Shown piece by piece: positions 46,001 through 52,800 of a stretch of DNA of 64,000 nucleotides. The notes under the pieces were generated by a model. It did no database searches. It was not told the origin of the DNA and worked only from the letters and a program-made list of their open reading frames with translations. Numbering within the stretch: the first letter of the stretch is position 1; each line of letters begins with the position of its first letter. The stretch lies in assembly GCA_032622095.1 (NCBI GenBank), contig CP136065.1, positions 206,994,151-207,058,150 on the forward strand, read 5' to 3'. A program made the position numbers and the translations under genes. Source of the DNA: Siphonodentalium dalli (lineage: Eukaryota; Mollusca; Scaphopoda; Gadilida; Siphonodentaliidae).

Positions 46001-47911
46001 TATTTCAAGTCCAGTTGTACATAATGACAGATGCATTCATTATATATATATCTTTGAACATTGGGATATTTTCTTGTTTGAAGAGGGGTTATGTGTGACT
46101 CCAATATTTTGTGTTGCATAAAATACGAATTGCCCATTTTTGTAAGGTGGACAGTACGCCCGTGTGAATCGTGTGTCCCCATAAATAAAATAAGATGACT
46201 ATGGATTAAACGACTGATATAGTGTTTTTCGTGATTTGTAGAGAGTGTGGTTCAGTTTACGTTGTATCATTGATATATGATTTTTAAAAGTCAAGTTTTC
46301 ATCGATCAAAATGCCTCAAAATTTTATAGATTTTACTCGCATTTGATTCCCAACTCTAATTAGTTCCATGTTATTCAATTTCAGTGTGAAATTTCTCCAC
46401 TTGTCCTCGTTGCATCTGGGGTGGATGTGTTGATAGATAGTTCATTGCAACAACACCATTCAAAAATGTTGATTAGTTCACCCGTTGATGATTTTTTTTA
46501 ACTGTTTCCTTTCATGACCAGAAAAGTAAAGCGTGGTATCATCAGCAAATGATAGTAAGTTCATTGAGGTACATTTGGGCATATCGTTAACATACAGAAT
46601 AAAAATTATCTGGCCAAGAACGGACCCTTGGGGTACACCACACGTTATCTTCGCAAAACTGGACAATCAACGTATTGTTTTCTCCCCTTTAAATAACTCC
46701 TAAACGATTCATTGGAAAACCCCCATAATTCCATAATGTTCTAATTTTCTCAATAAAATATCATGGTTAATTGTATCGAATGCTTTCGATAAGTGTATGA
46801 AAATCGCTAATGTAGAATCCTCAGTTGGTTTTATCATTATTAGCTGCTACATGATCTAGAAGGTGCATCAAATGATGTATGGTAGAGTGATTCTTACGGA
46901 ATTGATGGTTATGTAAGATTTCATATTTTTTTTCGAGAAACAAAAAAAGCCGGTTTTATGCATGAGTTTCTCTAACAACTTCGAGAAAACGGGCAGGATG
47001 CTTATGGGCCTATAGTTCGTTATTTTATGGGGATATTCACTTTTATAAAGTGGAATTACTTTTGATATTTTCATCTTATCGGGGAAGATACCTTGTTTAA
47101 ATGATAGATTGAATATACGCGTTAGCGCTGGGGGCGTTTCGGTATGGTCCCAAACAAATAAAACCATGTTCATGGCATGGAACTGAAAAGAGCGTTCCGT
47201 GTTAGTCTATTTTTGATATGGTAGATATAAAGAGCGTTTGTTTCAATTCTGTGCGGAAAATCCAAAACAGCTGGAAAATGGCTGTGATCATGGAAAGTTA
47301 AATTTTCAGAACATTGGACACCGATTTAGAAGGTATATCAATACTTAGTGCATTTATCAACCTATCTTATGCCTTCTTACATAGATAAAATTTGGAAGCT
47401 CGGATGAACAAAAGAATGGCGTTGAGGGAGTTAAATTTGCCTAAACGTGCATGTCTAAATTATTCACGCCCATTAAACACCCTCTATTTTAATGTCAATA
47501 CCTGTGTGTACACATGGAGATAATATAAGTAAGCATTCAATGTGTACATGAAAATGAAACGCTGATTGCATTACCTGGACATCCAAATGAAGAATCCCAT
47601 AGGTCTGCCTTCGGCCTACCGCTGAAATCATCTGCTCGTTTCACAAAAGCTTCCCGAATGACGTCATAGCCGTTCAGTACAACGATTGGCTTATGGAAAA
47701 CCCAGAAAGTGAAGACGTCGCCATAACGTTTCCGATATTCCTCAAAGAGGATGGTATAGTCCTTGATAAAAATACTCAATATGTTTCCGAATAGTGGAAA
47801 AGGTAATGGTCCTGGGTGACAATTCTTCCGTCCATAAAACCAGAAATAGTAGTAGAATAATCCCGCAGCAACTAGACCAATAATCCACCATCCAGTCCCA
47901 ATTAACAACAT
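19490..47911 (-). CDS. cytochrome P450, CYP2-clan like, complete five-exon gene (gene B)
   Basis: Joined exons 47911-47575, 39260-38947, 22342-22144, 21316-20879 and 19674-19490 total 1473 nt: 490 residues plus stop, the normal length of a microsomal P450. All junctions are GT-AG and phases fit (1, 0, 1, 1). The protein has an N-terminal anchor, [11 protein letters not shown] hinge, WAYYR (C-helix, 122-126), AGTDTS (I-helix, 297-302), EVNR (K-helix ExxR, 354-357), PERF (409-412) and FSIGSRACPG with heme-ligand Cys434. It should be a haem monooxygenase on the ER membrane, using electrons from P450 reductase; the substrate cannot be read from sequence. Introns are 8314, 16604, 827 and 1204 bp and full of mobile elements. 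Close copies lie on both sides (A, C). CYP2 clan is by motif style; subfamily is not assigned. Confidence 0.9.
19838..20022. mobile_element. 185-bp MITE in intron 4 of gene B
   Basis: Both ends, read inward, start GGTGTGA(C/A)TAAACACC and continue through CCAGCCCGG; almost the entire element is palindromic. Copy C at the same point of its intron (59428-59445) lacks it, which supports a recent insertion. Family and target duplication could not be settled. Confidence 0.75.
20023..20878. other. remainder of intron 4, gene B; no other feature
   Basis: AT-rich intron sequence. It is clearly related to copy C intron 4 (59440-60172) in several blocks, with small insertions and deletions. A short inverted pair GCAATTTTATTTC/GAAATAAAATTGC lies at 20781-20820. 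Confidence 0.5.
20879..21316 (-). CDS. P450 gene B exon 4 (I- and K-helices)
   Basis: Codes residues 284-429 plus one base. It carries AGTDTS (oxygen-activation I-helix groove, with the acid-alcohol pair DT), EVNR (ExxR salt bridge), and DPERF, ending just inside FSIG. Acceptor TGTTTCCAG; donor ATTG|GTAATT. Start-codon-based reading over-extends it into intron 3; the acceptor position is set by the exact A|AA codon join with exon 3 and by the matching copy C exon. Confidence 0.93.
22144..22342 (-). CDS. P450 gene B exon 3
   Basis: Codes residues 218-283 plus one base (66 codons + 1): [11 protein letters not shown] at the start, the F-G region, and [15 protein letters not shown] towards the end. 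Acceptor TTTTGTAG, donor TCAA|GTAAGT. It is about 85-90% identical to copy C exon 3 (61484-61682). Confidence 0.9.
22343..23127. other. start of intron 2, gene B; B/C similarity then unique DNA
   Basis: The part next to exon 3 (22343 to about 22580) aligns with 61683 to about 61930 beside copy C exon 3; similarity then stops. A run of 12-13 G lies at about 23028-23040. No gene is supported. Confidence 0.5.
23133..23662. repeat. left LTR-like direct repeat
   Basis: About 530 bp, roughly 93-95% identical by eye to 25275-25797. It includes the shared phrase ATGGGCAGATCATT and a TATATATATTG box near its end. Confidence 0.75.
25275..25797. repeat. right LTR-like direct repeat
   Basis: About 523 bp partner of 23133-23662. 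It differs by a few substitutions and small indels; for example, it lacks about 14 bp of TCACAATCACACGTGG and has an extra AATCTACA near the end. Confidence 0.75.
25803..26729. other. no gene recognised; TACATA-rich microsatellite
   Basis: The open frame 25845-26036 (plus, 63 codons) is polar and unrecognised. An impure TATACATA/CATA microsatellite covers about 26262-26370 and produces the Tyr/Ile/His-rich frames there. The rest shows nothing. Confidence 0.5.
26730..27480 (-). pseudogene. LINE ORF2 remnant: endonuclease joined to RT C-terminus
   Basis: From 27480 the translation reads an endonuclease N-half with DHDLLCF, then [12 protein letters not shown] (27408-27202 frame) and, in another frame, YIGDFKART (GDxNxRT-type motif, near 27050). 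Within the frame 26990-26730 it changes directly to [19 protein letters not shown], a segment that in intact LINEs lies well after the RT palm. About 2 kb coding for the catalytic RT is therefore deleted, with the junction near 26880. Confidence 0.72.
27710..28543 (-). pseudogene. polar, Asn/Asp/His-rich open frame, unrecognised (probably LINE-derived)
   Basis: 277 codons, the longest unidentified frame in the window. It starts with a short hydrophobic run ([13 protein letters not shown]) and is otherwise acidic and polar. It has no domain I know. Its early part ([14 protein letters not shown]) resembles [14 protein letters not shown] of the frame at 28740-29177, and the DNA around 28480-28590 resembles 29130-29240, so the region holds a diverged tandem duplication. 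Position between SGNH ORF1 and the endonuclease suggests linker coding sequence of the LINE. It could also be an exon of an unrelated gene. Confidence 0.4.
28740..29177 (-). pseudogene. polar open frame, unrecognised, related to 27710-28543
   Basis: 145 codons, Ser/Asn/His-rich, no known domain. It shares the HQSVGY-type segment with the next frame downstream. Frames at 29170-29427 and 29500-29724 look like displaced pieces of the same coding stretch, leading up to the SGNH segment at about 29870-29935. Confidence 0.35.
29936..30069 (-). repeat. 3' LTR of the BEL/Pao insertion
   Basis: 134 bp, the partner of 31179-31312. A run of G on the plus strand (about 30077-30085) lies just inside it. 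Confidence 0.85.
30267..30626 (-). pseudogene. BEL/Pao C-terminal domain (DUF5641-like)
   Basis: The frame continues the integrase after a single shift near 30600 in a homopolymer. It reads [15 protein letters not shown], then [12 protein letters not shown] and [12 protein letters not shown], the small domain that follows integrase in BEL/Pao polyproteins. It ends with a stop at 30267, about 200 bp before the 3' LTR. Confidence 0.82.
30590..31176 (-). pseudogene. BEL/Pao integrase catalytic core
   Basis: Translation shows the DDE integrase of BEL/Pao elements: VDFTG with the first Asp near 31130, TRAIHLELV, then ISDNASTF with the second Asp near 30950, and GGFWERMV with the Glu near 30800, followed by [13 protein letters not shown]. 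All three catalytic acids are present. The N-terminal zinc-binding part and everything upstream is deleted. The frame ends around 30590 where a one-base shift leads to the next block. Confidence 0.88.
31179..31312 (-). repeat. 5' LTR of the BEL/Pao insertion
   Basis: 134 bp, TGTCACGG...CCACGACA, about 95% identical to 29936-30069. Confidence 0.85.
31313..31777 (-). pseudogene. SGNH-hydrolase-like domain of LINE ORF1 (5' part)
   Basis: The frame from 31777 reads IHLGTNDI, the block III/Asn region of SGNH (GDSL-type) hydrolases, as found in the ORF1 of several animal CR1-group LINEs. It then ends FNKGVHL at the BEL/Pao insertion point. On the far side (from 29935) the same frame resumes [12 protein letters not shown], completing the catalytic Asp-x-x-His-like segment (here GVHLS). 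The usual Asp before the His is replaced by Gly-Val, so the triad may be defective. Another frame change occurs near 31508. Confidence 0.65.
31883..32594 (-). pseudogene. LINE ORF1, gag-like protein with zinc knuckles
   Basis: Two frames (32594-32394, then 32392-31883) join by a one-base shift. The second has an RRM-like stretch typical of gag-like ORF1 proteins ([18 protein letters not shown]), then Cys-rich units: [14 protein letters not shown] and [14 protein letters not shown], the latter a perfect CX2CX4HX4C retroviral-type knuckle. Such proteins bind the element RNA. The frameshift and downstream damage make it a relic. Confidence 0.75.
32662..33355. other. no gene recognised
   Basis: The LINE 5' end probably lies in 32660-32760, where the minus strand has AAAATGGCGACAAG. 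The remainder, up to the satellite, shows nothing; frame 32698-32946 is unrecognised. Confidence 0.4.
33356..34090. repeat. 32-34-bp satellite, left block
   Basis: About 22 head-to-tail units. The full unit (34 bp) reads ATTGGACTCTCAGATATC plus TAGGTTGATATTTAAC; 32-bp variants have GATATAGG or GATAAAGG. Units differ at the CTC/CCC and at the ATC/TATAGG positions. The same array resumes at 36203 after a LINE insertion. Confidence 0.95.
34091..36202 (-). mobile_element. 5'-truncated CR1/L2-like LINE inserted in satellite
   Basis: The element starts (3' end) at 34091 with a short ATG/TGA microsatellite tail (TCATCATCATCATCATCA on plus), as CR1/L2-group 3' ends do, and breaks off at about 36202 directly into satellite units. 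It carries the RT and the end of the endonuclease-RT linker on the minus strand. No target duplication is visible, but the repetitive target makes this hard to judge. Confidence 0.9.
34204..35683 (-). pseudogene. CR1/L2-like reverse transcriptase
   Basis: A frame at 35683-35348 ([43 protein letters not shown]) passes by one shift near 35400 into the 419-codon frame 35463-34204. The latter has [12 protein letters not shown] (motif A), [28 protein letters not shown] (FADD catalytic box), [13 protein letters not shown] and the C-terminal [21 protein letters not shown] segment, ending at a clean stop. Upstream coding similarity continues to about 36150 in several frames. It is a fairly young copy; the frameshift and 5' truncation make it non-functional alone. 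Confidence 0.92.
36203..37795. repeat. 32-34-bp satellite, right block with 357-bp higher-order unit
   Basis: About 48 units of the same repeat as 33356-34090. From 36866 to 37579 it is organised as two consecutive copies of an 11-unit block: starts at 36866, 37223 and 37580 are exactly 357 bp apart. The order of variants (AAAGG, ATCTAGG, AAAGG, ATAGG, ATAGG, AACGG, CTGATATAGG, a 31-bp unit, CCGATATC, CCTATATC or CCGATATC, ATAGGTTAAT) repeats. Outside it the order is irregular. Confidence 0.93.
37796..38946. other. no gene; possible SINE-like 3' tail
   Basis: Intron sequence before exon 2 of gene B. At 38170-38225, GGCCAAGCGGTTGAAAC (like a tRNA box A region) is followed by AATCAATAAATCAATCAATC, a simple tail, so a SINE or LINE 3' end may lie here. 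A 24-bp direct repeat (GAACTAAATGGTTTCCCATAGACGAC type) occurs at about 38413-38464. Confidence 0.35.
38947..39260 (-). CDS. P450 gene B exon 2
   Basis: Codes residues 113-217. It completes the split Gly codon from exon 1 (G|GT), then reads [15 protein letters not shown]; the Trp and Arg of WAYYR contact haem propionates in this family. RRF followed by LKDFGMG is the usual CYP2-clan C-helix region. It ends in phase 0 at GAG|GTAATA. The acceptor (TTATAACAG) has a poor pyrimidine tract, and a dispersed repeat begins about 30 bp upstream of it. Confidence 0.9.
39290..40170. repeat. internally deleted copy of the large inverted-repeat family
   Basis: 39300-39830 matches the left arm of the 1-4450 element (from about 105 to 620), including AAAATGGCGCCCACAATGGC. 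It then passes directly into the right-arm end (39900-40030 with 4190-4310) and on to 40170 (matching to 4450). The inner 3 kb and the nested hAT are absent. It begins about 30 bp from the exon 2 acceptor of gene B. Confidence 0.8.
40171..41500. other. no gene recognised (intron 1 of gene B)
   Basis: AT-rich sequence without recognisable coding or repeat structure on reading. Confidence 0.35.
41501..42720. repeat. diverged GATGGC(T/C)GCC-type dispersed repeat
   Basis: Repeated phrases (CCAAGATGGCTGCCAA at about 41540, AAAATGGCTACCGGAAG at about 41704, CAAAATGGCCGCCAAAAT at about 42053, CAAGATGGCTTTCAAAATG at about 42389) separated by 150-350 bp link it to the large inverted-repeat family and to 8160-8460. 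No gene. Confidence 0.45.
42735..43020. repeat. minisatellite, left block
   Basis: Degenerate units of about 50-60 bp built around TATG(G/A)TCATG, GTGTGAATATATATACA and GGGAGT. A closely related array lies at 45585-45795, on the other side of the Helitron-like element, so one array may have been split by it. Confidence 0.6.
43021..43083. repeat. (TA)n microsatellite
   Basis: About 23 perfect TA units at roughly 43036-43083, directly next to the Helitron-like 3' end. Confidence 0.97.
44130..45560. repeat. degenerate tandem array, unit about 140 bp
   Basis: About ten units marked by TTTGGTGGAAATCGGCG (near 44140, 44283, 44434, 44555, 44805, 44933, 45075, 45210, 45290, 45425), followed by ...TTGGTGCCCCTCTCCCC and GACTCGAACGGCGC. 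Spacings run from 80 to 250 bp, mostly 120-150. Open frames such as 45259-45636 are products of the repeat. Confidence 0.8.
45585..45795. repeat. minisatellite, right block
   Basis: Units with CATGGGTGG(G/C)GTGTA, TATACA and GAGTGGCTGA; the same family as 42735-43020. Confidence 0.6.
45830..47175 (-). mobile_element. degenerate CR1-like LINE fragment
   Basis: Minus-strand translation gives [19 protein letters not shown] and [18 protein letters not shown] (47173-46868), then [11 protein letters not shown] in another frame, then [21 protein letters not shown] and [10 protein letters not shown] (46666-46478), and finally a decayed C-terminal part to about 45840. It is related to but older than the LINE at 15880-18870. 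Many stops; endonuclease absent. Confidence 0.85.
47176..47574. other. intron 1 of gene B next to exon 1; nothing recognised
   Basis: No coding or repeat signal found. It is not similar to the equivalent intron of copy A. Confidence 0.4.
47575..47911 (-). CDS. P450 gene B exon 1
   Basis: Codes residues 1-112 plus one base. It starts at ATG 47911-47909 with a purine at -3. The first 26 residues are strongly hydrophobic and aromatic ([17 protein letters not shown]), a signal-anchor that holds P450s in the ER, followed by a basic GRK and the proline-rich hinge. It ends at CCAG|GTAATG. The start is the first ATG in frame and is shared with copy A. Confidence 0.93.
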
Positions 47912-47981
47912 GTCTAACTACTGTTCCGATATCGACAATATGAGGTTACCAAAAGGAATCGAATCGTTCTAAGAACAGTCG

Positions 47982-47990
47982 GTTATATTA
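47982..47990 (-). promoter_or_regulatory. TATA-like position upstream of gene B
   Basis: TAATATAAC on the minus strand, 71-79 bp upstream of the ATG, aligned with the better TTATATAG of copy A. The flanks on both sides are conserved between A and B, consistent with a shared promoter. Confidence 0.35.
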
Positions 47991-48237
47991 CTATGGGGGT
48001 GGAAAAACATTAATGCTATCGACTATGAACTTTGCTTTAGAAGCAGTATTGTATACAACAAGCTGCGAAATACACGCTCGGCGAGCGTGCTGGAATTTTA
48101 ATCTTACAATTTGACACGGCTATTATGTAGTAACAATCTGGGCCGGGTGAAGTTATTTATGGCGACGAATTAATTTCCAGGACAAACAAAGCTGATTTCG
48201 TGTATATGAAGTGTCTAGCCGTATACGATAAAAGCAA

Positions 48238-48610
48238 CGTATACAGTCTCGGCACGGTCGCCTTAGCGCACTGTATACTGGGCTCTACGAGGGTGACATT
48301 ACAGCACCGTATAAGTCTCTAAGAGGGTGGCATTAACACACCGTACAAGTCTCAAAGAGGGTGGCATTAACACACCGTATACAGTCTCTAAGAGGGTCGC
48401 ATTAACACACCGTATACAGTCTCTAAGAGGGTCGCATTAACACACCGTATACAGTCTCTAAGAGGGTCGCATTAACACACCGTATACAGTCTCTACGAGG
48501 GTCGCATTAACACACCGTATAAGTCTCTACGAGGGTCGCTTTGGCACACTGTATACGGTCCTCTAAGAGGGTCGGATTACAGCACCGTACACAATCATCT
48601 ACGATGGTCC
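48238..48610. repeat. 35-bp minisatellite upstream of gene B
   Basis: About ten units; the four central ones (48370-48500) are almost identical and read GTCTCTAAGAGGGTCGCAT then TAACACACCGTATACA. The array starts about 330 bp upstream of the ATG and matches the array of copy A at 6801-7291. Better homogeneity than in A suggests recent unit turnover here. Confidence 0.93.
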
Positions 48611-49990
48611 AGGGTTCGATCTGCCGATTGATACTTTAGCAAATAGCTATAAAACAATGAATTTTCAACAAAAATTGGCACCTACGATTTTTGCTTTTTG
48701 GAAATTGATCCCCAATCGGGAATATATAAAAACTTGGAGTCAACCGGTCAAAAACAAAACACAGATTGCTATCCGGACGCAACATTGCTAATTGGATCCA
48801 AATCTGAAGCGTATTTTGGATTCGTAGCTTATGTCAAATCGACTTCCTGTATCGCAGGATTGAATGGGTTTCTCATTTATACTCGATTATAACAAAGGGT
48901 ATGATTTGGACTCCAATCGGACAAACATTTGTCAAACAAATGACTTCATGAAGTCTAGCTCGTTAGGACACTACCATATATGCGATTCAATCAAATCTAA
49001 TTGAAGATCATGATTAGCTTTTTAAATAGCAGGCTTTAGTAATACCAATTAGAACATTTGAAACCAAACAAAAACATTTAGGAACTGTAGATTATTTGCC
49101 TCCAAATCATCGACAATATATAATGAACTAAAACGTGGAAACTCCAACTGAAAATCTTCTCGGGGTCACCCCAACTCCCCAATAAAGACCTCCAACTCAA
49201 ATTGGGCACAACCAGGATGGTGGCCTGCTCATAACACACCAACAGCCCATCTGCTCTCACGAGACACTGATGTCAGTCGACTAAATTGGTAGACTGAATA
49301 TCACAGAACGACGCCGTGGATCATTCACAAAAATATACTGGAAAATTAGAAACTACATGACCTGCAAAAACAAAAGCCAGACAAACAGCTGGCAACTTAT
49401 TTGCATCGCAAAGTTGGCATCTTACAGCATGATACCACTTGACCAACAGTTGGCAAATAAGAATCGTGCTTTATCTGTGTTTTTGAGACCACTGTATATG
49501 TAAACAACAGTACACACACGCCCATATCGTGAATCTGCTCTCGTGACTCCACGAAGGTTTGTAAGAAAGGGAAATTACAGAAGCTATATGGGCAGAATAA
49601 TCTCTGGAAGCCGTAGACAATTCACAAAAAAAGACTGAATGGAATTGTCAACGACAGTGTAGATGAACAGGAAGAGGGAGTAATTAGTCAGGGAAAGAGT
49701 AAATCCGAGACGGCTGCTCGTCATGTTTTTGTTTTTTTTTTTTTTTTTACAAATTTCGGGGAAAAATGTAGAACTGCTTATCAGTATTTGATTCAGCATT
49801 TTAGGTACACCCTTTAGATTGGATACTGTAATGCCCATATATCATGTACGTGATCTATTTTTTGCGATGTCGGTATGGAAGAAATTTGGGGCACCAAATC
49901 TTTGAGTTTGACTTTATAGAGGTGGCGATATAGGCCGGGGCTGTGGTTAGGGGGGCACAGCAAAAGGCATATGTATAGTTATATCCGTTG

Positions 49991-50646
49991 GTGTCGGCGC
50001 ACACGATCCCGATTGTGCCCGGTGAATCCGGCTGCCGGATAAATCGGGCCCGATAAAATCGGGGGTTCAGCGCACACGAGTCCGATTTTCACTCCGGTCA
50101 TATGCATGCTATGTTCACTGTAGTAAATAGCCAACTGGTGTGGTCAGCCTATCTAGACATTTACTATAGCTAGTCATGGTGATTTATATTAATATGTATT
50201 TCTAAAGGCTAATAATTATTAATAATAAACTAAATAAATATATTAATAATAATATAATATTGAGGTCACAGGCAATACAGTGAATACTGCCAATATCCGT
50301 ACATTGGCGTAATCTACCTTTCCACAGCTGCCGCCCTCCTGTTGCGATTATTATATACGGGCACCTATTTTCTGCCCATAGGTCTACCAGCCGTTGTTCC
50401 TTGTCGATTGATCAGAATTCTTGATGTATTTTTCGAATAGCGGTCGCTGCTAACTATTCCGACATTTTGAATGATGTTTTGGTCATGTGACAAGCAAAAC
50501 ACGCGCGTTGCCATCGTCACGAGCCGGATTTTCCGGATGAAATCAAACTCAGTTGTCCCAAAGTTAGGCGCACACGATCCCGGTTGTCCCCGATTTATCC
50601 GGCAGCCGGATAAATCGGGGACAACCGGGATCGTGTGCGCCGACAC
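49991..50646. mobile_element. 656-bp MITE with long terminal inverted repeats
   Basis: Ends read inward start GTGTCGGCGCACACGATCCC and continue to the CCGGCTGCCGGATAAATCGGG region, about 60-80 bp on each side. Copy A lacks it. A second internal GCGCACACGA motif lies at 50073. The target duplication is unclear, so the superfamily is not assigned. Confidence 0.85.
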
Positions 50647-50789
50647 TTAGACATGGAATACGTGCATAATGATTCAAAGTTGCCAAATCGGCACCGTCTG
50701 TTTCAATGAGAAGCACACAAATTAAACACATTTCATTGTCGATTTCCCACAAATCTATATATAGCCATTTCCATGATATAATGTATATT

Positions 50790-52011
50790 CAGTGTTCGCG
50801 CTGTCAGTGGACAAATTGGCCAATGGTCAATCTTTTTCGAATTTGGCTAATAAAAATTTCATTTGGTTAAAATTTTTGCCAAACTTTTGATTATCCCAAA
50901 TGGAGTGTTTTTGTAATGTCCAATAAATATGCGAATCGGAATAGTATTCATCATTCATAATTTCTGCAATAAGTAACAAACGCAAGATACCGAATGCCAC
51001 AGACGTGTGGATGACGAACATACCTTGGTTGACGTATGCCAATAAGAAGGGTGTGATGTTCGGTAGTAATGTGCATTCAGGCTGGCGTGAGTAACCTGTT
51101 TGTGGTTGGCTGCACAACATTGAAACTGCACATAATCAAACTTTACGAGCCAGCAACAGGTAAGCTCTAACGTTTAGCCAGCCTAATCGTCAAAACCCTT
51201 AATTTATACACTGTTGATGTAATGTTTTGTTGATTAGACAGTCTTTAAGATAAAATACCTAAATGCATTGTTGCATGATCGGATGCACAGACGAGCAGTT
51301 CTTAACTCAATGGTTACGTAATGTGTCATAAATTGCATTCCGTCTAATAACAACCTGGCTTCACATCGTAAAAGGTTTGAATACAATGGATATTCAACAG
51401 TTATCATTTTACTGTAATACGCAATTGTTAGCGACCGCCATGGTGTCAGCGACAAGCGTTATTACAATTGGTTTAGCGGAGTTATGTGTTTATACTTATA
51501 TAGAATGTTGGTTTCATGTCCGCGAATTTCGTTTCAGGTAAAAACTCCCATAGTGCATCTGAATAAATGTTGAAGGAGAGTAAAACATGAAAGAAATAGA
51601 AGTAACACCCATAGCCAAAGCAGAACTGTGCATCGTCTCCGCGATGAAAAATTTCTGAATGATTTTCACTGGGCTTTCTGCATATGATCGGATGGGAAAT
51701 CCCGCCGTATTTTGTATTAATGCTTTAAATGAATTGATCAGTATGTGTGATATAACGCATACCTATGTTCGTATAATATTGTTTTGAAAGTCGTGCTTGT
51801 GTTGTTTTAAATATGTTTTTATTCTGAGTAACAAATAAAGTTTAAAGCAGATATTTAGTCATTAATGTGAACCGCCCAGAAAATGAGGATTAGTTTTTAA
51901 TTTGGCCAAAGTTTTTTTACATTTGGCCAAAGTTTTTTTTACATTTGGCTAATACAATTTTCATTTGGCTAAACTTTTGGCCACACGATTTTTCGGTCCA
52001 GCGCGAACACT
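50790..52011. mobile_element. non-autonomous hAT element (1222 bp)
   Basis: Perfect 14-bp terminal inverted repeats CAGTGTTCGCGCTG and an 8-bp target duplication with one mismatch (TGTATATT at 50782-50789, TGTATATA at 52012-52019). Subterminal ATTTGGC(T/C)AAA motifs repeat near both ends, as in the hAT at 3518-4180, to which it is related. Frames 50827-51120 and 51234-51455 (minus) resemble no transposase. It is absent from copy A. Confidence 0.88.
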
Positions 52012-52800
52012 GTGTATATACTAGTGTAGTTTAAACTTTCAGAAGTGGTGCGAATCGGGACAGGAATGTGAGAGTGAGTCAACAACATTGATATGACAAG
52101 AGGCCAAGTCCCGCTACTGTGATGTTGGTATACATTGATTAAGTAACACTAATGATCCTTGTTTTCTATGTTCAGTCCCAACAGTATTATTATTCTAACG
52201 TTGCGGAATAATTGTTGGGAGAGATGGCGATCGTTTGACAAAGAGAAGCATCGCCAGAATTAGCAACCTTAGGAAGATCGACAACATTTCTATTAATTGA
52301 CACTATTGTATTGAACTCCACTGGTTGTTAAATCTAAATCTCTGGTAGTACAATTTGTTAGATTGCAGTAAAGCTATTAATACTGCTCAGAAAATAAGTT
52401 TTCTTGTCTGCATTCATTTCCAATAATATATTAGAAAAATGTTATTAACTAAAACTGAATTTCACCGGATGGAGTGGCCAGAAGGACTCTATTGGTGGGG
52501 TATCCGCATTTGAATGTTGGATACTGTCCAAATTTATATATGTGGGTCATAGGCTGAAAAGTTTGAGGTACAAGGTAGAAAACGGCGTGTTCCTGATTTG
52601 AAAATGTCGGTATGATACATTGGCATCAGGTGTGTAGTTAGTTGCATTGGAAAATGCAAGTTATACATCACCCAAAGGAATGGTTCTACATCCGCCCCTG
52701 ATGATGCAACATTAAAGTAGTATAGACTGACACTATGTGTCACCCTGTCTCATTGACACTCTGTGCCATGACCTAGAGTGTCAACGAGTCCGAGTTTACT

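Noticed and set aside
50365-50646. 93-codon minus-strand frame near a GC-rich stretch
   Set aside because: It covers the terminal inverted repeat of the MITE and has no coding features.
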